From: Salticus scenicus
Lineage: Eukaryota; Arthropoda; Arachnida; Araneae; Salticidae
Direction: 5' to 3'
Assembly (NCBI GenBank): GCA_963930645.1
Contig: OZ005652.1
Location: 322,800,738 to 322,864,737 of the forward strand
Length of the DNA: 64,000 nt
The translations under genes were made by a program, and so were the position numbers. Positions 1 through 13,008 of the stretch are shown in pieces (the stretch's first letter is position 1; each line of letters opens with the position of its first letter). The notes beneath the pieces were generated by a model that searched no databases, was not told the origin of the DNA, and saw only the letters and a list, made by a program, of their open reading frames with translations.

Positions 1-50
1 CCATGCTGCTTTAATTTTGCGTTTTGATCATTAACCCCTAAAAAGTAATG

Positions 51-1188
51 ATATCAATACAAAAAACCCTTAACGGGTTAAAAGTTTGTGACGCAGCACT
101 GTACTTTATGGCTATAAGAATTAGAAATACGGGTCCTAAAAATAATGATATCAAATTTTCAGTGACGCTTTGATATTAATTAAATTATACATAGATTTTC
201 TTATTTTAATTTGCTTTTTCCTTTTATTTATATTTACAGAGTAAACGTTATTTTCAACATAAAATAATATATAGCATTTACTCATTGATACCTTTCCATT
301 CACATCTCTTATACTATGAAAGCATGTGTTTTAAAAGAAATTATATGAAATTCCAGTAACGCAGTGGTGTTACATTAAGTGATTTGTTTTTAAATTTCTC
401 TGCAATTATTTTGTTTTGCATATTAAAGTATATGTGCACATTGAAATATTGCTTTTAATTTTCAAATACGCTGTCAAATATATCACTTTCATTAAGCTTA
501 TATTATGTACTGAAATATATTTATTTCAATGAATTATTCTATCTTTTGCGTCACGCCATCCAAAACTGAAAAAAATTTCACAGTTTTTTTCTTTGCATCA
601 CGATATCTATTTGCATGCATTTTCAATTTATTTGGATGAAATGACACAAAGTAAACATTTCCATATATTTTACTTACAGTTTTGGATGGCGTGACGCAAA
701 AGATAGAATAATTCATTGAAATAAATATATTTCAGTACATAATATAAGCTTAATGAAAGTGATATATTTGACAGCGTATTTGAAAATTAAAAGCAATATT
801 TCAATGTGCACATATACTTTAATATGCAAAACAAAATAATTGCAGAGAAATTTAAAAACAAATCACTTAATGTAACACCACTGCGTTACTGGAATTTCAT
901 ATAATTTCTTTTAAAACACATGCTTTCATAGTATAAGAGATGTGAATGGAAAGGTATCAATGAGTAAATGCTATATATTATTTTATGTTGAAAATAACGT
1001 TTACACTGTAAATATAAATAAAAGGAAAAAGCAAATTGAAATAAGAAAATCTATGTATAATTTAATTAATATCAAAGCGTCACTGAAAATTTGATATCAT
1101 TATTTTTAAGACCCGTATTTCTAATTCTTATAGCCATAAAGTACAGTGCTGCGTCACAAACTTTTAACCCGTTAAGGGTTTTTTGTAT

Positions 1189-1194
<6 letters not shown>
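51..1194. repeat. Foldback element with ~518-bp inverted arms
   Basis: Bases 51-568 are the reverse complement of 677-1194, leaving a 108-bp spacer (569-676). By eye I count about three mismatches between the arms (near 133, 214 and 243 on the left), so they are nearly identical. The outer ends carry CCCTTAACGGGTTAA-type sequence just inside ATATCAATAC. The spacer contains a diverged echo of the inner arm end (TTTGGATGAAATGACACAAAG against TTTGGATGGCGTGACGCAAAAG). No transposase is present; short ORFs here lie in the arms and have no coding look. The right end runs straight into an (AT)n tract and I could not fix a target duplication, so the superfamily is open. It is a large non-autonomous foldback/MITE, or a locally generated palindrome. 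Confidence 0.9.

Positions 1195-1227
<33 letters not shown>
1191..1227. repeat. (AT)n microsatellite
   Basis: A run of alternating AT abuts the right end of the 518-bp inverted arm. Confidence 0.95.
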
Positions 1228-1232
<5 letters not shown>

Positions 1233-1860
1233 CAATTTTAGATTTTTTCCCATTTTGTTTAAATAGTATGTTTTTGGCACAGTAGACGTAGCCGATCATA
1301 GCACATTGTAATATAATATTTGGTGTGAAATTGTTGTTATTTTATGGTTCATCGAATAAATCAAATAAATGTAGAAAATAACGTGAATGAAAATATTATG
1401 TACAATACGTATAGTGTTGTTCATATGTAACTGGGACTCAAATATGAAATGGCTACTTCAAATTTTTTGATACTGTCCGTTTAGAAACTGTCATCGGATA
1501 AGCACCCAAACGGAAGCCCACTGGTAAGCTATTGTCACAAGCAATAGGGGCAGACACCCGAGATTCTGCGAATGTGTGAGTCGCTGCCGAAGGCAGCGGG
1601 AATCAAATCGGGCTTTAAAGCAATTTCATGATTTCTTTAAATTTTATTTTTGTTTGTAAAGTGATATTGAAAAGCGTTTCCTTTAAATATAGTGACTAAC
1701 GAAACGAGAAAAGCCATCGTTAATTTACTACCTTCATTGATTTCATGAATTAAAAAATGGTTTCGTTAACAAACTTTAATCTAATGGCACGCAGGCAGCA
1801 TAAAGCCGAATTTTGTACTTTTCGAGTTTGGTTTTCAAATTTTTCCCGCATTCGAAATTA
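1228..1860. other. Non-coding stretch with a GC-richer patch and a small hairpin
   Basis: Mostly AT-rich with no coding frame. A GC-richer patch at 1476-1612 contains a perfect hairpin at 1582-1598. On the minus strand this is CGCTGCC-TTC-GGCAGCG, which includes a C(TTCG)G tetraloop. The stretch probably belongs to the non-autonomous Helitron whose 3' end is at 1889, but I could not find that element's TC 5' end. Confidence 0.4.
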
Positions 1861-1889
1861 GGTTCGTTCCCGAACCGGGGCTTTGCTAG
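1861..1889 (+). mobile_element. 3' terminus of a non-autonomous Helitron
   Basis: A perfect 6-bp hairpin GGTTCG-TTCC-CGAACC (1861-1876) is followed 9 nt later by CTAG (1886-1889) and then a T. A subterminal hairpin ending in CTAG before a host T is the canonical Helitron 3' end. No Rep or helicase coding lies upstream within the window, so this is a non-autonomous copy whose 5' end is unresolved. Confidence 0.65.
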
Positions 1890-2272
1890 TATATAATAAA
1901 CGACGCAATTTAACACCAAAAAAAGAAAAGATGTCCGCCTATAGAAGTGATAACTGCTTGAAGCGATTTAGCGGAAGCGGCAAAAGATTACTAGCCGTCA
2001 AAATAAAGCATTTAACCAAATACAATATTCACATTACGGAATAGGTTTGAGAAACTATACGCGAAAGCTTAATCAGGCAAAGTAATAATTGTGTACTTTC
2101 TAAAACATTTTCGGTATGAATTAAATATCATATATGGCATATTCCGCTGCTGTTCAGATACGTTCAGATATGTTCAGATACTCTTACGAAGTATATTCGT
2201 AATATTTGTAGAGTCCAGATATTCTTAGGAAATGTATTGAGGTTGTGTTTTATTTGAGCAAAAAATAAATTC

Positions 2273-2308
<36 letters not shown>

Positions 2309-3008
2309 GGAAAAACATATTCACAGCAATAGATGAAAACATTGATTAAGATGAGATCTGTATGGATGGTCTGAATAATTTACATATCTTACTAATCCAC
2401 TATAGAAAATAAAAATTAATGTCAGAAATAAAATACTTGATTCATGAATTAAACTCATGGATTTCAAGTTAGCAACAATAAATCTATTTTAGTTATTGAT
2501 ATTACCAGGCCTTACTTCAAAATTTAAATTTAGATTTTCAATGTACCTTCAAATTTATGCAAGTATTTTGGCGAAAATTTGATTGCTTTCGTTTCTTCTT
2601 CAATGATATTGAAAATGGTTAAATACATTTTTTAATATGATATATTTCTTCTAATTCAATTAATCATCAGTTTGATGCGGTAAGGAAAATTGCTGCACTC
2701 AGTACATTACAGTTAAAAATGCATAATTACTTATTCAAATTCATTGATTTCTTTATCTATTCATAAATCAAACCTATATATTTAAAAAAAAAAATAAACA
2801 TTTGTAAATATTTATCTATATATCATGTTTCTGCGAAAATTATATCATATTTAATACTTTTAAGGCTTTATGTTATTATTTTTAAAATCGGTAAGAAATA
2901 TGTTTTAATTAATAAATGAAGGCTTTTGTAACTATCCATTTATTTAAATTGTATAAAAAATATTAAAGCCTTTTATATTACTTTAAATATTTAACATATA
3001 TATTTTTG
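1890..3008. other. AT-rich non-coding DNA
   Basis: No coding frame or recognisable element. It holds a poly-T tract (about 2277-2304), three clustered GTTCAGATA-type repeats near 2152-2180, and a short poly-A near 2785-2794. Confidence 0.5.
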
Positions 3009-3965
3009 ATAGAAAAAAATCTGGTATGAAACAACCACACGACTTCGATTACCCATTATTACACATATTATGTGACTTTTGTGAAATAATGTGACAGAAG
3101 AAACAAAACTGACCTAACAAAAAGATTGCTGTGATATACAAACATATAAAATGGAGTTTCCATAGCGAGTTAAAAAATAAGAAAAAGAAATCAGTAGAGC
3201 CCTTTTTTGATACACCGATTTCCGGGATCTAAATTTGACTTACTTAATCAGGATAACGATTGATTTTTCTTTAATAATCACGTAATACATTAAAGGATAT
3301 CTAAAATGCGTTTATGTAACAATTTTCAAGAAAATCTTTAGAGCTGTTTTAAAGATACCGACTTTTACCAAAACTTGGCATATTCAATTGTTGATAAAAA
3401 TAAATAAATAATAATTAAAAAATAAAGAAATACATACAAAATGACATTTAAAAGGGGTTTAACATAGCGAGTTTGAGAAAAATCCATTCAGCTGTTTTTA
3501 ACGGAATACACTTACGGGACTCGAAATCTGACTTTTTATACAGGACGCCTATAAATTTTCCTGAACTATTCGACTATATCATTCGGAAAGACATCTAATA
3601 CAGTATTTATGTAGCAACTTAAGAAAATCGTTAGAGCTGCTTTTGAGATACGGTCTTGTGGTCCAACTTCCGGTTTCTGATGTCCCATTTCCGGTTTTCC
3701 AATTTTCACCAAAAATTAGAAAATTATTCTGAAAACCAGACATGTCTCAATTCTCAAATTTCGTTGATTATCTTTATTAGTCTCGGAGATATGATAGTCA
3801 GAATATTCTCCAGATACATATACACACGCACACACACACTGACCAATTGACAAAAACCTCTTTTTTGGACTCAGGAGACCTCAAAACATGTCAATCAGTT
3901 GAAAACTCGATATAGAATTTTTGACTGAATACAATACTTCCATTACCTGCGGTAGTAGGTTAAAG
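3009..3965 (+). mobile_element. Satellite-carrying element, family 1, copy A (HINE-like)
   Basis: This is one of three copies in the window (also 18641-21593 and, reversed, 63002-64000). The 5' part begins with AATCTGG and carries CTTCGATTACC at 3043-3053. The body holds degenerate ~300-bp repeats marked by 'cttttaccaaaacttgg' and 'gttagagctgttttgagatacgg' phrases. A (CA)n run lies near 3823-3839, then a conserved ~120-bp tail with GGACTCAGGAGACCTCAAAAC, and the 3' end carries CTTCCATTACC (3937-3947). That stem sequence recurs near the 5' end with 10 of 11 bases the same. The right arm of the terminal hairpin is eroded here but intact in the other two copies. Small frames in it are not genes. 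Confidence 0.7.
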
Positions 3966-6805
3966 AAAATAAAAATAGTTTTAATACAGTATATTAAGGA
4001 AAAGTCTGTGCTATATATGAATCGTTAATGTTTAGCATACAATTACATACCTAAAATTTAATGTCTAATTCACACTGTATATTATAAATTTATTAAAATG
4101 CTATTTTTACATTGTAATTCAAAATTTAGCTAAAAGATGTTATGAACATTATTATGGTATAATTATACTTTGAAATAGTTTTCTGCGTAATTATGTGTCT
4201 GAAACTTTTGAAACGAAGAATTTTATTGCAGTAAAATCCTTAATTTTAAATTTAAAAGTTCAGCACGTCAAAACAATTCTTTAGATTATGTTATACAAGC
4301 ATTCGGTGTTAAAATTTCAAAGAAATTAAAATGAGATGAGAATCTTCTTTAATTATAAAGCATGAACGCTTCCCATAATTAGGAATTCATTACGTATATT
4401 ACGACTGAAACTCGTTCTACCATTGTAACTTTTATTTCAGTAATTTGTTAACTGTATTTGAATTTTTTTTAATATCATAATTAAAGACTAAGTTGATTCG
4501 AATAATTATATATTCGAATATTAGTACGATAGGTCGTACTATTTTTTCACTCGGTTGTTTTTGTGTCGATACCAGTTCGAATCTATCGTCTTGAAAGAAA
4601 GTGCTAACATTTTTGTTTTTATCTAAGTATATAACGCTGAAACTTTATCATTGTATCTGTCCAGAATTTTAATCCAGATTATTAGATTTTATGAAAACTT
4701 GGTACACACATAAGAACAAAATCTAGCTAACTCCGTAATTTTTAGTTCAACCGGATAATTATCTCAAAAGATATTAAATAAGAACTCCATTTTAACTTTA
4801 AAATTAATAAAAAGAGAAAACAATATGATGCCAAAAATAAATATATAAAAAAATAAATATATATATTTTTTTTTGTTGCAAAAAATGTGCAAAAAAATAA
4901 ATATAAAATTAAATTAAATAAATAAATAAATAATAAATAAATAAAGAATAAAATAAATTGAGAATGATTATGGTAAAGAAATGGAACATCTTTAGTATAG
5001 AAACCATTGGCGAAATTTGAAATTTAGCAAATAGGTAGCTCATGCGTTTGTCTTCGGATCTTTATTTACGCAATAGCAATAGCCATTTTAATTTATCCCC
5101 AAAATATCAACAAAAATTTTAAAGCCGCCAAGGGGCTCGGACAAATTTTTATGCTCAAGGGATCAATTAACTCGAAATAAAACGTAATCTTCATAAAAGT
5201 GGTGCCTAACCGACTATTTTGGAGGTATCTTGGACATTTTCACAATCAGCATATTCCAAGATGATAATGCACCTTACTAACACGGCGTCTGTGGTAAGTT
5301 TATTCACTTCAAATTGTCAAAATTTCCTATCCATTCCCATGAGAACCTATAATTCTGTAAGTATTCATATCTTTTTTTCACTTTAAGTAAAATCCCACAA
5401 AAGAAGTAAGTTATAGTAGAATTTCTTCTTTACCAGACATGGAAATAGTCCTAATCACGATCCGCTCGAAAATGTTTAGTCATAAAAAGGCGCGGAGTGA
5501 GAGAGGAAGATTCGAAATTTACAGCCTACAACTTTGCAAGAACTAGAAAAACTATTTACGATATTTAGCACAGTAAAATTTTTGAGATTTATATCAAAAA
5601 ACGGTAGAATATTGTGCCACTATGCATTAAAGCAGTAATTCCATATAAACATGGAATTAACACAATGCAGTATACATATTTTTATTAAAAAATTGCTCAG
5701 ATCTAACAAATAAACAATTTTATTTCATATATTGAAATTGAATCAGGAGATGGGGGAGCGATGCTCCTATATGCACAGTTTTATTTTTCTAGTTGATTAC
5801 TATCATTTTCAATAATTCAAATACAAATATATTACGTCATCATTTTTACAATAAGATTAGTGTGTCTAAAAAAATTCTAAAAAATTAAACATTTCTTTCA
5901 TTTTGCTGTTATTTTGTTTGTAGTTTTGAATAAAGAAATAAAATTACGTTAATTTTGTCTTTGCCTATTTTTAACTGATGATTATATACCACTAAAATAA
6001 ATATGCATAAACCATTCATTGTGCTAAACATTTATATATGTATTCATATACATTACATTTATAAATGTCACAAACTTTATCTATTTTTTATAATTTACTT
6101 TTACATACGTTTTAACTACATTCATGTAAATCTATTATTTCGTTACACCTAAAAGTACATGTGTTTTTATTACGAAGCAACAACCTGTAACATGTTTAAT
6201 ATAAAATGTAATTAATACAATGTTTAATAAAACATTTTTAGATTAAATAAAGGATAAATGCTCACTATGGTGTTGCAGCGTAATTTTCTGTGTAAGGATA
6301 TTCTACGACTTAAGCGTTTTAGAAAAATTTTGATAAATGAAACGTCTGTTGTTTTAAACTTGTCAATATTGTATTTTTATGAACGAAAAGAAAAAAAAAA
6401 AACGTATTCTAACTTTTTAAAAGAAGCTTGTTATGGAGATTAACAAATTAGCAATCCTCTACAGAAAAATAAAATACATGAACGAATTTTTACGAAATGA
6501 TATACTTATTCGTTTATAAAGAGAAATTTAAAAAAAAAAAGAAAAAGAAAATTTAGAAGTCACAATATTTTTTATGAAAATAAAAATAAATGACACATTT
6601 TTCACTTCGATATACGAACAATTTTATAGAAAATTCCTTTTAATGATTTGGATGTGCAGAAATATATCCTTTACTGAACATACTTTTAATATTTTACATA
6701 AAGAATTTAATACTATTGAAAAATTTTTATTAATTAGTTTCTAGAAAATACTTCCGAGCCATGAATTGAAATTGTAGATTTATCAAGATTTGTAGACATG
6801 AATTG
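3966..6805. other. AT-rich non-coding DNA with old repeat debris
   Basis: No intact gene. Simple (AAAT)n-like runs lie at about 4840-4960. A short possible Tc1/mariner relic is listed separately. Otherwise only AT-rich sequence. Confidence 0.5.
5231..5340 (+). pseudogene. Possible Tc1/mariner transposase fragment
   Basis: In the frame starting TTG GAC at 5231, the conceptual peptide reads LDIFTISIFQDDNAPY, then a stop. FQDDNAP resembles the second catalytic-aspartate block (FQQDNAP-type) of Tc1/mariner DDE transposases, and LDIL-like residues often precede it. Nothing else of the protein is recognisable and the frame is stopped at once. It is very short, so a chance match is possible. Confidence 0.35.
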
Positions 6806-6807
6806 TA

Positions 6808-7000
6808 TTAGGTGTACCGGAAAGTTCTGTCGTTTTGAATTAAAATACTGACATCGGAAAATTATCCTGGATAAAATTTAAGATATTCTTAGGTAACTTA
6901 TAAGATGGTTATTTGTAAAGTACCATGTAAACACTGTTAAACAAAAATTTCCGGTTTCATTTTATTAATTAAAAACGACACAACTTTCCGGTACACCTAA
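6808..7000. mobile_element. TA-flanked mariner-type MITE, 193 bp
   Basis: The left end TTAGGTGTACCGGAAAGTTC and the right end match as inverted repeats over about 29 bp with one mismatch (TTCTG against TTGTG). The element is flanked by TA at 6806-6807 and at 7001-7002. TTAGGTG...CACCTAA termini with a TA duplication are typical of mariner-family non-autonomous elements. The interior has no coding capacity. Confidence 0.88.
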
Positions 7001-7002
7001 TA

Positions 7003-7236
7003 GATATATGAAGATTTTTCAATTGTATATTTATCAAGATTTTCCGATATTTGATATTAAGTTATTGATTTCTTATTTTAATCACAAGAAGATAGTAAAA
7101 TAAATAAATTACGAAATGGAGTATATAAAAAAAAATCATAAATTTAAAATTAAGCAAATAATTTTACAGCTTTTTTCCCAAAGAATAATAATAAAAATAA
7201 TAAAAAGATTAAAGCATAAAATTATATAAATACACG

Positions 7237-7334
<98 letters not shown>

Positions 7335-8400
7335 TTTTTCCGTTGCTCTATAAACAGAGAAAGGAAGCGGAAAAATAAAAGACTTATCTTCCCTTTAAGT
7401 AGAAATTTATTTTGCATCGCAATATTAATTAGACATTCCTAAACATATAATTATTCATAGGTATTTTTAAAAGATCTTAAACAAACAAACAGCTTATAAT
7501 TTCCACAAACTTTGCGAATTTTTGAAGAACTAAAAATTTCAGATTAAGTTATATTAAGTTAACAGACATTAACAATGAATATTATTTTATTGACTTGTCA
7601 AAGTTACAAGAAAAGTTCATATAATTAATTATTATAGAAAGTACTGTAATATAAGATAAACTTGTTTAGTTAGTTTAACTTAACAGTTATTTTACATTGC
7701 AATAAATTTTAAAAGGAAACTTTATGTGTTTTGTCAAGATTTTTCAATGGAGAGGAAGGCATAATTTTCATGATGATATTTTTGGTTAAAAATAATTAAA
7801 ATTTTAACTTTAATTACTTATAATTTCAAGATTTAAAATATAGCCATACATTATACTGACTTACTTTAATAAAGGCCTTCTAAAACACGTCTAATAATTT
7901 AAGTAGCAGATAATCTCTATAAATTTTTATATGCTTTAAGCTCAAAAGGATAAACGGACACACTGTCTTTAACACTGTCTTTTCGTTAAGTTTTAGAAGC
8001 TTTTGTTTATGAAAGGATATTTTATTTTATATGATCATGTGTCATTTCCAAAAATATATGCATTATAGTCAATTATATCATTTGATTAATGATAGTTGCT
8101 CTACCGGGAAATCTACCGGGAAGTGAAATTTAAATTTTAAGATTATACTCTAGCGACAATCATAAAACAAAATTCTCGAAAGGAATAACCTTGATATGAA
8201 TATTGTTTTAGAATATTTATATTAAACATCCTAAGATTTATGTGGAATAGCATAAAATTACTCTGTGTATTCATTTCAAAAAAAAAAAAAAAAAAAAAAA
8301 GAAAGAAAGAAAAGAAAAAAAAATTGTACATTTTTAAATATGGATTTGAAAAAAACATTTTCACCCATATAAATTATAAAAAGATGTAGTTAAAAAAAAT
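7003..8400. other. AT-rich non-coding DNA with a compound (AC)n(AT)n microsatellite
   Basis: The microsatellite covers 7232-7331: (AC)n for about 70 bases, then (AT)n. The rest is AT-rich, including a poly-A/GAAA tract at about 8278-8323. No gene. Confidence 0.6.
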
Positions 8401-8437
8401 AGAAACTCGAAAAGTCGAGTGGAGTCACTCCAGATTT
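8401..8437 (-). repeat. Orphan end of the 171-bp-unit element family
   Basis: GTCGAGTGGAGTCACTCCAGA matches, in reverse complement, the 5' end of the elements at 38711 and 59410 (AATCTGGAGTGACTCCACTCG). It contains the small dyad TGGAGTcACTCCA. No 171-bp units adjoin it, so only the terminus survives, or the terminal motif is shared by another element. Confidence 0.6.
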
Positions 8438-8815
8438 TTTTTTATTAAAGTTCACAGCTGATCTCTGTCTACTGTTTTGCGATGCTTGCCTCGATACACG
8501 CATAAGGAATATTTTTAAGTATCATCCACCGCAAAATATTGTTCATTAGTTGGTTTTGGGGAATAAAAATGCGTTTAAATATTTTTCTTTGCAATCGAAG
8601 TTGTTAGAAAGCACACTTGTAAGTCATATAGAAACAAACATTTTTTATGCAAACACGAAAAAGTTGTTTATAGTTTTACTTATTCAAACACTAAAATAAA
8701 ACCCTTTATTTATTTATTTTTCTATTTTCTTTTTTTACTGAATCTTTCAGATTATAAATTCAAGGAAATTGCGCTGGTAAAAATTTATTAATATTTTAAA
8801 GGATATTGATTAGAT

Positions 8816-8878
8816 AAAAATAGGTTTTTATAAAACCTATTTTTATCACTCACCAGTGCTTTATAAGCACTGGTGAGT
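8816..8878. repeat. Two adjacent perfect hairpins, both with TAT loops
   Basis: 8816-8844 is a perfect palindrome with 13-bp arms (AAAAATAGGTTTT) around a TAT loop. Three bases later, 8848-8878 is a second perfect palindrome with 14-bp arms (ACTCACCAGTGCTT), again around TAT. The arms differ in sequence and GC content. Function unknown: they could be a terminus of a hairpin-ended element or a structured transcript end. Confidence 0.85.
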
Positions 8879-9659
8879 CAAACGTACTGACGATTTAAAA
8901 GAAGCTATTTATCTCTTTACCCTCCATACAAATTTCATAATTATTACTAGGTCACAATTGGATTTACAAAAGCATTTGAATTGCATTTTACTGAACCATA
9001 ACCTTCTAATTTTAGAGAATAAATAACTGTTAAACTTATATTTTTTAAACATAATTTGTGTCAAAAAAGTATTTTAATCATGGAAAAATTCGACTATGAA
9101 ATTTTGTGAATCCATACGTTTCAATTTCTTTTTTTCCTAAATATTTCGCTTCCACTTAAAATAATTAACTATTTGATATTTTGATAAATCTTTTTAAGAC
9201 TAGAAGGACTATTAGTTTCAATCTGGGTAAAAACGTTGTGTCGTCGCCAGTTTTTGTATAGCAGTTTTGTGTAACACCAAAATAAATTAGAAATATCAGT
9301 CCTATGGTTACAAATTCAGTACCAAATGAGATGGGGGATTTTTGGGAATCCAGGGCTGCAAACAGTTTTTCGACACGACATTTAGATTTTTTAAAATTAA
9401 CTAAAGTATGAAATTCAGGTGGCAACTCTTCAATTTAATTCATTTCATTTATTTTAAAAAGTACGTGGCCGTTTTACGGTCTAAAAATGCTACAAAAATA
9501 ATTAAAAAGCAAAAATTATAAAATAAAAAATAAAAAATAAAAATAAAAATTTTACAGATTGAAATTAATAGTCCTCCATACTAAACTAAACTATGTCTTT
9601 CACAGAATTTTTACTTTTTTAATAAATAATTTCAATTTTCACCACAAATAATTTACAAT

Positions 9660-9703
<44 letters not shown>

Positions 9704-10750
9704 CCATCATTAAGAAAATCATCTTTTAAAAAATTATAAATATGAAAAATGTTTGGGATAACGCGTAAAACTTGCGTCATAGCTACAAAAAAAAAATCCT
9801 CGTTTGGAAGAATCAGTGATATAACGTGAGACAGATGATTTAGCATAAAAAAAATCTCTAATTTGAAATTGTTAAAATAAGTCTAAAAGATAAGATAAAA
9901 GGACAGATGTGATAGTATATTAGGACTGTCATTTAGTGAGTCGGTGGTTTCCTTTCTCGAACTTTGTTAAAATTCGTCAAAGATATCCCCGTGTTTTGCT
10001 TATTTAACCTATTATTTGGATTAAAAACGGAGTTAAATAATTGTTTTTTCCTCATTATTGGCTATTTATAGCGACATTCGACCACCGTTTTTGATTTGGT
10101 GAGTACGGCTTTCCCGGATAATATGCTGGCACCGATTTGATAAATGAGTTATTTTGGAAAAAATCGAGTGCTAGGGATGTGAAGTATAATTATAAAATAC
10201 TTCCTAATTAAACAGCCACGAATGAGAAAAAAGGAAAACAAATAATGCAAATAGGATAACAGATAATGAAAAATTTAATATTTTTTCATCGTAACAACTT
10301 TTTTTTTTTTTACTATCGTTGGTCTACAATTTTTAAATTTGTGTCGTCTCTAATTTTATAGTCCATGTGGAATACATTTATTTTTCTCTAGTGTTTCTAG
10401 ATTACATTAAACATCAGCTTTAGCAAATGAAAATGTAACCAATGCAGTATACTTCCGCCTATTCGCGCTCTAACTTCAGTAGCTATTATGACAAGGATTT
10501 ACGTCATTTCAATTTACTATGATGAGTAAAGCGATAATTTTATCTATATCTATATATATATATCTATATAAATAATTGGCAGTTTTCCCATATTTTAAAT
10601 ATTATTAAAATTAATTCTTTTCAAATTAGGTAAATCTTGACAAAACATAAAATGGTAATCATAGCTTCGGATCTGTAATTACAAAAGTAATACATAAATA
10701 AATAAACCAATTAATATTTCAAAGTAATTGGTAATATACAAATCCCCCCC

Positions 10751-10789
<39 letters not shown>

Positions 10790-12973
10790 CTCAATTTGTT
10801 TGCGAGAAAACATGTCTCTAAATAACGTTTTCGATATAATAACTCTTCAAAGGCCAATTTTGAGTCAAATTTGAAACTGGAGCAATAACAATAACTGATA
10901 TTGTTAAAGATTTTTTATTGAATATATCCGCAGAGAAATCGCCAATTAGTGGCTGGGAGCTTCTGCGCTGAAAACTGGTAGACACGAAGTGATGAATTCG
11001 ATTCCAAACCAAGTTCGCCAATCTAGCAGTTCGGAGTTTTCTATGGTTTTCTCCTAAACTCTCGTAAATATGGGTACAGACATTCACTAAGACCCCATCG
11101 GAAGGCACTCAAGTAATAAGCTTTACCAATTTTCAAAGGTCCAACTGTATTTCTATTTTTTGGCCCCATAGCCCCCTCACTTTCCCGCCCCACCTGGGAC
11201 GAATTTCTACAATTTTAGAAATTGGTTTTTGTGTATTTGTATTAGCTATATTTTAAAGCAAAAACTTCACGTATATCTGTTTTTTTTTTTTTTTTTTTTT
11301 TGAGATATATAGGATTGTAGGAAACGATGATTCGCACCCCCCCCCCCCCCCCCTTCCTTTCCTTCCTGACTTTTGTGGTTGGAATAATAGTTTTTTTTTT
11401 TTTTTTTTTTTTTCTTGCTTTTAGGAAGAATTGTGGACTGGAATATTTTTTTATTTTATGAATCAGTTACTTTACGCAAAAATGAATAACGTTTTCGTAA
11501 AAATATGTATATTCTAGTAGGGGTATGAGGAAATCATGTGGTTCCTGTATCAGGTTTTTAAAAATATTTTTTTTTTATTTATTTTATTTTATTTTATTTT
11601 ATTTTTTTTTTTGGAAATGAGCGTATTTCCATATTTTAAGTTATGAATATTCCATTTTTGTCAGCCAAACAATTAATGAATTTATTTAGTTGGAATTCTA
11701 CATTTGTTATTTTAGTTTCAAAAATAACAATCCCTCACATACGGTTAATAAATTTTCTCACTAATTCATAAAAGTTTATATATTATTTATTCTAAAATAT
11801 TTATATAGTCATATTTGACTTGTTTTAGAATGTAATTGGATAAAAGATCATTTATCTACATATTTTTTATTTATTTCAAATTTAGCTCCTTTTCAGTCAA
11901 TTTTTTATTGGGCATGCGCAATGTAATTGGCTTTTTCACATTAAGGGATATGCTTCTTCTTTAAATGAAAACCTAACTATTTGCATAAATTTTTTAATCA
12001 AACATTGTCATTATTGTGTTTAAAAAATATTATAATTTATTCGTTATTTTTTAATTTTGTTTTGTTTTAAAAGAAAAAAAAATATTTTTCATTATAAATT
12101 TAAATGTAAGTTAGTATAATTAATGATTTTAATAGGTTTTTAGATATATGAATCGAGTCATACAATATAGCGTTAAAAGACAAGATTAGTATAGATATAT
12201 ATTTTTTTTAATAGTTTTTGTAAAAAAATCAATAATGAATATAATACTTGTATTCACGGTACTGTTAATTGTTAAATATATCCAAAAGAAATAGAATACA
12301 CTACTCAGAAAGTATAAAACCGCAGATTTAAACACTGTTTTTATTTTTATTTTGAAATTCTTTAAACGTCATTCTCCTTTTTCTTAATGGTCTTGAAATG
12401 TGAGGCATTTTTCGGATTTGAATGGATTCTTCAGAACGCTTATGGAATAGATATTCCAAGTAGAAATTATTTGTTTGCTTTGCAGACGAAAAAGCTGTCT
12501 GAGGTGCAAAATCATCTCACGAGAAAGAAAAAAATAGCAGACTTTTGATAAAAAAAATAGCTTTGACACGGGACTTTAAAATTGAATTTATTTTACAGAC
12601 TACAATTTCTTTTTCTACTTATCGGAATTCTGTTATATGTCAGATACAATACAATAGCTAGTCCTTTAAAAATCAAATAGCAGATAATGTGATTTTTCTT
12701 TCTTGCATGTGTTAAAACGTTTTCTGTACCATTGAAAAATACTAATACTACGAGGGAAGAATTAAAAGAAATTGTTTCGATGGCGTTCGTTGTATTCATG
12801 TTTCTTTTTCTTTTTCTTTTCTTTTTCTTTTTCTTTTTTCTTTTTTTTTTATGTTTGCTTTAATAATTTCCTTCTTTTAAGTTGGAAAATTTTTATTTAA
12901 AAAAAAAAAAAAAAAAAAAAAACTTTTAAACTGTATTTTAATGAGTTCTGAGTAATATTGTTCATACGATTAT

Positions 12974-13008
<35 letters not shown>

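Noticed and set aside
4565..4590. CAGTTCGAATCTA, like a tRNA B box
   Set aside because: No matching A box, acceptor stem or cloverleaf around it.
9165..9425. 86-codon minus-strand frame (MPPEFHTLVNFKKSK start)
   Set aside because: Composition is somewhat protein-like but no family is recognised and there is no supporting context; it could be an old repeat fragment.
10818..11108. 96-codon minus-strand frame with a protein-like composition
   Set aside because: No recognisable domain, AT-rich surroundings and repeat-like plus strand; not supportable as a gene.
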